From Drosophila persimilis (lineage: Eukaryota; Arthropoda; Insecta; Diptera; Drosophilidae): DNA of 64,000 bases. A model generated the notes under the pieces. It saw only the letters and a list, made by a program, of their open reading frames with translations, was not told where the DNA came from and ran no database searches. Of this stretch, positions 1 to 6,827 are shown piece by piece. The stretch is from the NCBI RefSeq assembly GCF_003286085.1, contig NW_020825314.1:248001-312000 (forward strand). The letters are read 5' to 3'. Position numbers and translations under genes: made by a program. The stretch's first letter is position 1, and each line of letters starts with the position of its first letter.

Positions 1-3000
1 AGGTAACTTTTCTGCCGGCGGAGAAACGTAGTTCGTCAGCAGAGATAAGTTGTCCGGCAGCGTAGATAAGATGTCTGTTATCGGAGAAAAGTTTTCCGCC
101 AGCGGATAAAAATTCCTCGCCGCCGGAGATAAGTTTTCTGCCAGCGTGGAGACGTATTTCGTCAGCAGAGATAAGTTGTCAGGCCGGGGATATAAATTTC
201 TCGCCGCCGGAGATAAGTTTTCTGCAAGCGGAGAGACGTATTTTGTCAGCCGATATAAGATGTCCGGCAGGGGATATAAATTTCCCGCCGCCGGAGGTAA
301 ATGTTCTGCCAGCGGAGATAAGTTTTCTGCCGGCGGAGAAACGTAGTTCGCCTGCGGAGATAAGCTGTCCGGCAGGGGATATAAATTTCCCCCTCTAGAG
401 AAAAGTTTTCCGCAAGCGGATATGAATTTCCCACCACCGCAGATAAGTTTTCCGCCAGCGAAGAGATGTATTTTGTCAGCAGAGATAAAATGTCCGGCAG
501 AGGATATAAATTTCCCCCCGTGGAGAAAAGTTTTCCGCCAGCGGATATAAATTTCCCGCAACCGGAGATAAGTTTTCCGCCAGCGGAGAGACGTAGTTCG
601 TTAGCAGAGATAAGTTGTCAGGACGGGGATATAAACTTCTCGCCGCCGGAGATAAGTTTTCTGCAAGCGGAGAGACGTATTTCGTCAGCAGAGATAAGTT
701 GTCCGGCAGGGGATATAGATTTCCCGCCACCGGAAATAAGTTTTCCTCCAGCGGAGAGATGTATTTTGTCAGCCGAGATAAGACGTCCGGCAGGGTATAT
801 AAATTTCCCGCCGACGGAGGTAAATGTTCTGCCAGCGGAGGTAACTTTTCTGCCGGCGGAGAAACGTAGTTCGTCAGCAGAGATAAGTTGTCCGGCAGCG
901 AAGATAAGATGTCAGTTATCGGAGAAAAGTTTTCCGCCAGCGGAAATAAATTTCCGCCACCGCAGATAAGTTTTCCGCCAGCGAAGAGATGTATTTTGTC
1001 AGCAGAGATAAGATGTCCGGCAGGTGATATAAATTCCTCGCCTTCATAAGTAAATGTTCTGCCAGCGGAGATAAGTTTTCTGCCGGCGGAGAAACGTAAT
1101 TCGTCAGCAGGGATAAATTGTCCGTCAGGGGATATAAAAAATTCCCGCCGCCGGAGATAAGATTTCTGCCAGCGGAGAATCGTAGTTCGGCAGCGGAGAT
1201 AAACTGTCTGCCAGCGGAGATAAGTTGTCCGGCAGGGGATATATATTTCCCGCTACCGGAAATTAGTTTTCCGACAGCGGAGAGACGTATTTCGTCAGCA
1301 AAGATAAGTTTTCTGCAAGCGGAGAGACGTATTTTGTCAGCAGAGATAATTTGTCTGGCAGGGTCTATAGATTTATATTATAGATTTCCCGCAGCCGTAG
1401 ATGAGTTTTCCGCCAGCGGAGAGACGTAGTTCGTTAGCAGAGATAAGTTGTCAGGACGGGGATATAAACTTCTCGCCGCCGGAGATAAGTTTTCTGCAAG
1501 CGGAGAGACGTATTTCGTCAGCAGAGATAAGTTGTCCGGCAGGGGATATATATTTCCCGCCACCGGATATAAGTTTACTGCCAGCGGAGAGACGTATTTC
1601 GTCAGCAGAGAAAAGTTGTCCGGAAGGGGATATACATTTCCCGTCACCGGAAATTAGTTTTCCGCCAGCGGAGACACGTATTTCGTCAGCAGAGATAAGT
1701 TGTCCGGCAGGGGATATATATTTCCCGCCACCGGAGATAAGTTTACTGCCAGCGGAGAGACGTATTTCGTCAGCAGAGATAAGTTGTCTGGCAGGGGATA
1801 TAGATTTCCCGGCACCGGAGATAAGTTTTCCGCCAGCGCAGAGACGTATTTTGTCAGCAGAGATAATTTGTCTGGCAGGGTCTATAGATTTCCCGCAGCC
1901 GTAGATGAGTTTTCCGCCAGCGGAGAGACGTAGTTCGTTAGCAGAGATAAGTTGTCAGGACGGGGATATAAACTTCTCGCCGCCGGAGATAAGTTTTCTG
2001 CAAGCGGAGAGACGTATTTCGTCAGCAGAGAAAAGTTGTCCGGAAGGGGATATACATTTCCCGTCACCGAAAATTAGTTTTCCGCCAGCGGAGACACGTA
2101 TTTCGTCAGCAGAGATAAGTTGTCCGGCAGGGGATATATATTTCCCGCCACCGGAGATAAGTTTACTGCCAGCGGAGAGACGTATTTCGTCAGCAGAGAT
2201 AAGTTGTCCGGAAGGGGATATACATTTCCCGCCACCGGAAATTAGTTTTCCGCCAGCGGAGAGACGTATTTCGTCAGCAAAGATAAGTTTTCAGCAAGCG
2301 GAGAGACGTATTTCGTCAGCAGAGATAAGTTGTCCGGAAGCGGATATACATTTCCCGCCACCGGAAATTAGTTTTCCGCCAGCGGAGAGACGTATTTCGT
2401 CAGCAAAGATAAGTTTTCTGCAAGCGGAGAGACGTATTTCGTCAGCAGAGATAAGTTGTCTGGCAGGGGATATAGATTTCCCGGCACCGGAAATAAGTTT
2501 TCCGCCAGCGGAGAGAGGTATTTCGTCAGCAGACATAAGTTGTCTGGCAGGGAATATAGATTTCTCGCCGCCGGAGATAAGTTTTCCGCCAGCGGAGAGA
2601 CGTATTTCGTTGGCAGAGATAAGTTGTCAAGCCGGGGATATAAACTTCTCGCCGCCGGAGATAAGTTTTCTGCAAGCGGAGAGACGTATTTCGTCAGCAG
2701 AGATAAGTTGTCCGGCAGGGGATATATATTTCCCGCCACCGGAAATAAGTTTTCCGCCAGCGGAGAGATGTATTTTGTTTGCCGAGATAAGATGTTCCGC
2801 CGCCGGAAGTAAATGTTTTGCCAGCGGAAATAAGTTTTTTGCCGGCGGAGAAACGTAGGTCGTCTGCGTAGATAAGTTTTCCGCCAGCGGAGAGACGTAT
2901 TTTGTCAGCAGAGATAAGTTGTCCGGCAGGGGCTATAAATTTCCCGCCACCGGAGATAAGTTTTCCGCCAGCGTAGAGACGTATTTCGTCAGCAGAGATA

Positions 3001-3486
3001 AGTTGTCCGGCAGGGGATATATATTTCCCGCCACCGGAAATAAGTTTTTCGCCAGCGGAGAGATGTATTTTGTTTGCCGAGATAAGATGTCCCGCCGCCG
3101 GAAGTAAATGTTTTGCCAGCGGAGATAAGTTTTTTGCCGGCGGAGAACCGTAGGTCGTCTGCGTAGATAAGTTTTCCGCCAGCGGAGAGACGTATTTTGT
3201 CAGCAGAGATAAGTTGTCCGGCAGGGGATATATATTTCCCGCCACCGGAGATAAGTTTTCCGCCAGCGGAGAGACGTAGTTCGTTAGCAGAGATAAGTTG
3301 TCAGGACGGGGATATAAACTTCTCGCCGCCGGAGATAAGTTTTCTGCAAGCGGAGAAACGTATTTCGTCAGCAGAGATAAGTTGTCCGGCAGGGGATATA
3401 AACTTCCCGCCAACGGAAATTAGTTCTCCGCCAGCGGAGAGACGTATTTTGTCAGCAGAGATAAGTTGTCCGGCAGGGGATATATA
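1..3486. repeat. Satellite array, left flank of the retrotransposon (21-bp unit, 84-bp tetramer)
   Basis: Tandem array with no gene. Four 21-bp units follow each other: U1 begins ATAAGTTTTCCGCCAGCGG, U2 AGACGTATTTCGTCAGCAG, U3 ATAAGTTGTCCGGCAGGGG and U4 ATAGATTTCCCGCCACCGG. Together they form an 84-bp tetramer. Variants include U2 with ACGTAGTTCGTTAGC, U3 with GTCAGGACGGGG and U4 with CTTCTCGCCGCCGGAG. The first kilobase is more irregular, with GAAGATAAGATGTCTGTTATC and CCCCCTCTGGAG variants. From about 1.4 kb the array is regular. A small slippage duplication of a TATAGATT-type segment sits near 1370-1385. Open frames here, such as 317 codons at 1905-2858, arise because the period is a multiple of three. 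The array was cut at 3486 by the retrotransposon. Confidence 0.95.
3483..3486. repeat. Target-site duplication, left copy (TATA)
   Basis: TATA immediately precedes the LTR terminal TG and recurs at 6824-6827 directly after the terminal CA. Removing the element and one TATA restores the usual satellite junction GGGGATATATATTTCCC, which is present uninterrupted near 10767-10783. Four-base duplications are typical of Ty3/Gypsy integration. Confidence 0.85.
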
Positions 3487-3554
3487 TGTAGGGTTGGCAG
3501 CCCTTTAATGGGTATCGATCTATCGCTAGGGACAGTCAAGGGTAGAGGAAGATA

Positions 3555-3562
3555 TATCGATA
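3555..3562. promoter_or_regulatory. TATCGATA palindrome (DREF-type DRE motif) in the LTR
   Basis: The 8-bp palindrome TATCGATA matches the DNA replication-related element bound by DREF in insect promoters. A seven-of-eight match, TATCGATC, lies at 3513-3520. Both are in the part of the LTR expected to be U3. The match is exact, but binding is inferred and one 8-mer in 257 bp is weak evidence. Confidence 0.35.
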
Positions 3563-3648
3563 GTAAGTAAGAGTTCGACTGCGGGAGCGAGTAGACGTGC
3601 AGAGAAGAACGTGTTAAGAAAAAGAAACTTATTGTAACCATTTATTAA

Positions 3649-3654
3649 AATAAA
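3649..3654 (+). promoter_or_regulatory. Polyadenylation signal AATAAA in the LTR
   Basis: AATAAA lies in an A/T-rich stretch of the LTR, in the position expected of a retroelement poly(A) signal. It recurs in the partial right LTR around 6729-6734 and, reversed, in the inverted copy. The cleavage site is not determined. Confidence 0.5.
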
Positions 3655-3746
3655 GACAATACAACGATGTGTGGCTTATATTTGATGGAGTTTCTGGAGC
3701 GGATTCTTACTCACTTGTAGGGAGCCCACCAAGGATCCCTACAATT

Positions 3747-3764
3747 TGGGGGCTCAACCGGGAT
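3747..3764 (+). promoter_or_regulatory. Minus-strand primer-binding site, tRNA-Pro-like
   Basis: TGGGGGCTCAACCGGGAT starts 3 bases after the LTR. The known tRNA-Pro primer-binding site (as in murine gammaretroviruses and some insect elements) is TGGGGGCTCGTCCGGGAT, so 16 of 18 bases agree and the two central bases differ. It should anneal to a tRNA 3' end to prime reverse transcription. Position and TGG start support the call; the exact tRNA is an inference. Confidence 0.8.
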
Positions 3765-3906
3765 AGAACCACAAGTGAATGTGTATTTGTGTACAAGTTG
3801 CCAATACCATCAAGTTTTGCGCAACATTGTGAAATTACGACGAACGAAGCAACGAAGATCAGACGAAAGCAGATGCCGAGAAGCGGCTGTGAGAAACGAA
3901 AATAAA

Positions 3907-4270
3907 GAGGAAAGAGGACGCAAAACGACTCCATTCGTTTTCGTCAAGGTTCAGAGAGCAGAGGTAGCTAACGACGAAGAGCTACAGAGCTACAAAACGA
4001 CGAAGAGCTACAGAGCTACAAAACGACGAGGCTACAAAACGACGAGGCTACAAAACGACGAGGCTACAAAACGACGCAGACCCGAAAACGACGAGGAAAG
4101 AGGACGCAAAACGACACTATTCGTTTTCGTCAAAGTTCAGAGAGCAGAGGTAGCTAACGGCGAAGAGCTACAGAGCTACAAAACGACGAGGTTACAAAAC
4201 GACGCAGACCCGAAAACGACGAGGAAAGAGGACGCAAAACGACACTATTCGTTTTCGTCAGAAGAGCAAG
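3907..4270 (+). repeat. Direct repeats in the retrotransposon leader
   Basis: A segment beginning GAGGAAAGAGGACGCAAAACG starts at 3907, 4093 and 4221 (offsets 186 and 128 bp). The first two copies continue through ATTCGTTTTCGTCAA, TTCAGAGAGCAGAGG and AGCTACAGAGCTACAAAACG with a few substitutions. The third is partial and diverges after ATTCGTTTTCGTCA. The copies differ in length because of a variable number of internal 16-bp repeats. Confidence 0.85.
4015..4078 (+). repeat. Four tandem copies of a 16-bp repeat
   Basis: GCTACAAAACGACGAG is repeated at 4015, 4031, 4047 and 4063; the last copy ends GCA instead of GAG. Related CTACAGAGCTACAAAACGACG copies flank it. This looks like slippage expansion in the leader. 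Confidence 0.9.
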
Positions 4271-4608
4271 GCAAACGGGAAAGAGTGAAAAGCCAACGAC
4301 GAAAGTACGGAGCAAAGAGGACTGAAGAGACGTTCAGATTGCGAACGTGCAGAAAAGAGGAAAGCAGAAACGACGAAACAACAACAGTGGTACTTCGCAC
4401 GGCCACGTGCGGCTTGTATACCCTGCGAACGACAACGACGTGAAGAAGACAGAGAAGAAGAACGCATCGTTTATCTGCGTGTATTGGAAAAGACGATTCT
4501 CACACCTGATGTCTGTATACGCAAGTATTGAATATACAGAATAGATTTAAGGTGTTGCAAATTTTAGGAAGCGGATTTAACGTAAACTATATTTTAGCTA
4601 ATTGTAAT

Positions 4609-6459
4609 ATGCAACGCGAAGAAATCTTAGACCTAACCGTAGCAGAGTTGAAAGAAAAATTGAAAGAGCTACATCTGCAGCATTCAGGTGTTAAATCAGT
4701 TTTACGGGAGAGACTATATTCGTATTTTAGACTAGATCAAGACGAAAACGAAGAATCTGTATACGAAGAAACGATCAATATAACTGGGGACGAACAGACA
4801 GAAGACGCGCCAATTTTAAATTCGGTAGGAGAAGCAGCAGTTGGTAGTTCAGTAAACATGGCGTTCACATTAAGAGACATCGAAGAATCCCTTTCAGCAT
4901 TTACGGGCAATGGTTCTCCGGATGTTGATAACTGGCTACGTGATTTTGAACTTAATGCCTTAACAGTGAATTGGAATGATTTGCAAAAGTTTATATATGG
5001 CAGGACATTAGTGAAAGGTGCAGCGAAATTATTTTTGAGCAGTCAATCAGGCATTAATGATTGGAATTCTCTGAAGGAAGCACTAAAAAGTGAATTTAGT
5101 GAGAAGTTAACGGCAAAGCAAGTTCATAAGCTATTAGAAAATAGAAAGAAGACCCATAAAGAGACTTTAATTGAATATTTTTATAGCATGTGTACCTTGG
5201 CAAGTCAATCCCAGCTAGATGAAGAAAGTATTATTGAATATATTATTGAGGGCATTCCAGACTCCAAGCAAAACAAAAGCTGTCTGTACCAAGCAAACAA
5301 TTTTAAAGATTTTCGTGAGCAAATTAAGATTTATGAAAAGATCAGTGCAAATCAAGGAAGTACGCTAAAGGCAAACCCAAAGTTTGAGAATAGTTCGGTA
5401 AAAATCAAGGATGAAAGGCGTTGTTTCAAATGTGGAGGTAGTAATCATATTGCAAAGTATTGCAAGGAAAGTGCCGTCAAATGTTTTAATTGCAATCAAC
5501 TAGGTCACAAGGCAAATCAATGCGAGGCAAAAGGTTCACGAATGGCAACAGAGAAGAAAATTTCAAATGTCCAGCAATTTTCTCAGACCAGTTTTAATCG
5601 GGCTTTTAAGAATATTGAAATCGGTAATGAAGATATCACTGCATTGTTTGATTCTGGCAGCGATATTTGTACCATGAGCGAGAAAGTCTACAGAAAGATT
5701 TTCCCAGTTGCGTTGAAAAACGATATAAAAGAATTGATCGGAATAGGAGGCAAGAAAATATATACGTTGGGTTCATTTAATGTTGTTACTAAGTTGGATG
5801 ACGTTCCTTTGGAAATGTGTTTCCATGTAGTCCGTGACGATGATACCCTGTACGAAGGTGTAATTGGAAGTGATGTTCTTGATTTTGTCAGTGCAAGCAT
5901 TGGGAAGAAAGGAGTTTTCTTTCATTCAATAAATGACATCCGTCAAGGGGAGGTTGAAGTTCCACCGGAAAAGGAGTATGTTAGCAGTAGTTTCACTAAA
6001 GGAAGCCGCAATCTAGAGTTCATTAAATATAGTGATACTCAAGTGAGCAGGCCTCCGGATTCAGGGAGCGCAATTGATGAATTGGAAAAGACGTTCCATC
6101 AGATACTGTCGAGCAATATTATTGAAGAGTTTTCACGAGGAATAGACCTGTCGCATTTGAACCGTGAGGTGAGGTCAATAATAGCAGGATTGGTAGAAAA
6201 TTATAAGCCCGTAAAACCAGAAAACAGCCCTGTTGAAATGAAGATAATATTGTCAGATGAAGTACCGGTCCGTCAAAGACCTAGACGCCTACCTTACGTG
6301 GACAATGAGAAAGTCGATAAGCAGGTCAGGGATTGGTTAAAGGAGGGAATAATTCGCCATAGTGTTTCTGAATACTCGTCCCCTGTAGTGCTTGTCGCCA
6401 AGAAGGATGGCTCAAAAAGACTTTATTGTAGGGATCCTTGGTGGGCTCCCTACAAGTGA
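4609..6459 (+). CDS. Gag-protease-RT polyprotein, truncated in RT by an inverted LTR
   Basis: Single frame of 616 codons. The frame is open from a TTG at 4528, but 4609 is the first ATG and has A at -3, so I start there. Residues about 3-41 resemble a SAP DNA-binding helix-turn-helix (LTVAELKEKLKEL...SGVKSVLRERL). A Ty3/Gypsy-type Gag capsid follows at about 85-250. Two CCHC knuckles start at 272 (CFKCGGSNHIAKYC) and 292 (CFNCNQLGHKANQC); both have CX2CX4HX4C spacing. The aspartic protease has its catalytic DSG at 348-350, with a glycine-rich GIGGKK flap and VIGSDVL near its end. RT begins at about 545 and reaches SSPVVLVAKKDGSKRLY, ending at residue 606. The last ten residues (from the Cys codon at 6427) are encoded by the inverted LTR and mean nothing. 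The catalytic YxDD block, RNase H and integrase are missing. Gag, protease and RT share one frame, with no frameshift visible. Gag and protease look intact. Confidence 0.9.
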   Translation: MQREEILDLTVAELKEKLKELHLQHSGVKSVLRERLYSYFRLDQDENEESVYEETINITGDEQTEDAPILNSVGEAAVGSSVNMAFTLRDIEESLSAFTGNGSPDVDNWLRDFELNALTVNWNDLQKFIYGRTLVKGAAKLFLSSQSGINDWNSLKEALKSEFSEKLTAKQVHKLLENRKKTHKETLIEYFYSMCTLASQSQLDEESIIEYIIEGIPDSKQNKSCLYQANNFKDFREQIKIYEKISANQGSTLKANPKFENSSVKIKDERRCFKCGGSNHIAKYCKESAVKCFNCNQLGHKANQCEAKGSRMATEKKISNVQQFSQTSFNRAFKNIEIGNEDITALFDSGSDICTMSEKVYRKIFPVALKNDIKELIGIGGKKIYTLGSFNVVTKLDDVPLEMCFHVVRDDDTLYEGVIGSDVLDFVSASIGKKGVFFHSINDIRQGEVEVPPEKEYVSSSFTKGSRNLEFIKYSDTQVSRPPDSGSAIDELEKTFHQILSSNIIEEFSRGIDLSHLNREVRSIIAGLVENYKPVKPENSPVEMKIILSDEVPVRQRPRRLPYVDNEKVDKQVRDWLKEGIIRHSVSEYSSPVVLVAKKDGSKRLYCRDPWWAPYK

Positions 6460-6667
6460 GTAAGAATCCGCTCCAGAAACTCCATCAAATATAAGCCACA
6501 CATCGTTGTATTGTCTTTATTTTAATAAATGGTTACAATAAGTTTCTTTTTCTTAACACGTTCTTCTCTGCACGTCTACTCGCTCCCGCAGTCGAACTCT
6601 TACTTACTATCGATATATCTTCCTCTACCCTTGACTGTCCCTAGCGATAGATCGATACTCATTAAAG
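6427..6667 (-). repeat. Inverted LTR copy inserted in RT (241 of 257 bp)
   Basis: Reads TGTAGGGATCCTTGGTGGGC..., the exact reverse complement of the LTR 3' terminus, and continues to the complement of LTR base 17. The first 16 LTR bases are missing. The join to RT is at the precise LTR end. The join to the following direct LTR has a 2-base overlap (AG, 6666-6667). One substitution against the 5' LTR is visible. The precise terminus suggests integrase-mediated joining; the ragged inner end suggests end joining or template switching. Confidence 0.92.
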
Positions 6668-6823
6668 CGAGTAGACGTGCAGAGAAGAACGTGTTAAGAA
6701 AAAGAAACTTATTGTAACCATTTATTAAAATAAAGACAATACAACGATGTGTGGCTTATATTTGATGGAGTTTCTGGAGCGGATTCTTACTCACTTGTAG
6801 GGAGCCCACCAAGGATCCCTACA
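6666..6823 (+). repeat. Partial 3' LTR, direct orientation (158 bp)
   Basis: Matches 3586-3743 of the 5' LTR with no difference that I can see, including AATAAA and the terminal CCCTACA. It lacks the first 99 bases of the LTR. It supplies the intact outer right end next to the TATA duplication. Together with 6427-6584 it forms a 158-bp inverted repeat with an 81-bp spacer. Confidence 0.92.
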
Positions 6824-6827
6824 TATA
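6824..6827. repeat. Target-site duplication, right copy (TATA)
   Basis: TATA follows the terminal CA directly and matches 3483-3486. The satellite then resumes in phase with TTTCCCGCCACCGG. Confidence 0.85.

Larger units (their letters stand above)
3487..3743 (+). repeat. 5' long terminal repeat (257 bp)
   Basis: Starts TGTAGGG and ends CCCTACA, a 7-bp terminal inverted repeat with canonical TG...CA ends. Bases 3586-3743 recur at 6666-6823 with no difference that I can see. Bases 3487-3743, minus the first 16, recur in inverted orientation at 6427-6667 with one substitution visible near 3511 (GGGTATCG against GAGTATCG). It carries a TATCGATA motif and an AATAAA signal. It would drive transcription of the element and process its 3' end. 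U3/R/U5 borders cannot be fixed by eye. Confidence 0.92.
3765..4608 (+). other. Retrotransposon leader (5' untranslated region)
   Basis: About 840 bp between the primer-binding site and the first good ATG of the Gag frame. It is low in complexity and rich in ACGA, GAAGAG and CTACAAAACGACG. An open frame of 222 codons crosses it (3775-4443), but it starts at GTG, has no in-frame ATG near the start, and encodes a Lys/Arg/Glu-rich low-complexity chain without a recognisable domain, so I do not call it a gene. The packaging signal would be expected here but cannot be located by eye. Confidence 0.7.
3487..6823 (+). mobile_element. Rearranged, RT-truncated Ty3/Gypsy-type LTR retrotransposon
   Basis: One 3337-bp insertion in the satellite. 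In order: full 5' LTR (3487-3743), primer-binding site (3747-3764), repetitive leader to about 4608, a Gag-protease-RT frame (4609-6459), an inverted LTR copy (6427-6667) and a direct partial LTR (6666-6823). The outer ends read TGTAGGG...CCCTACA and are flanked by a TATA duplication. The internal region is visibly richer in A+T than the satellite. RT ends in its first conserved blocks. RNase H, integrase and the polypurine tract that should precede the 3' LTR are absent, so the copy cannot act alone. Assignment to Ty3/Gypsy rests on Gag type, CCHC knuckles, the retropepsin motif and the RT N-terminus. With integrase lost, domain order cannot confirm it. Confidence 0.9.

Noticed and set aside
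3775..4443. 222-codon open frame in the retrotransposon leader
   Set aside because: It starts at GTG, has no recognisable domain, and its Lys/Arg/Glu-rich composition follows from the leader repeats.
4528..4608. Upstream extension of the Gag frame to 4528
   Set aside because: The codon at 4528 is TTG; the first in-frame ATG is at 4609, with A at -3, just before the SAP-like domain.
6427..6717. Open frames of 60-75 codons in the LTR copies, including one at 6529-6717
   Set aside because: They lie in non-coding LTR sequence, occur on the opposite strand of the 5' LTR as well (3420-3641), and show no protein features.
3487..6823. Two independent nested retrotransposon insertions
   Set aside because: Not fully excluded, but no target duplication is seen around the inverted LTR at 6427 and the inner junction is ragged, so a single rearranged insertion is simpler.
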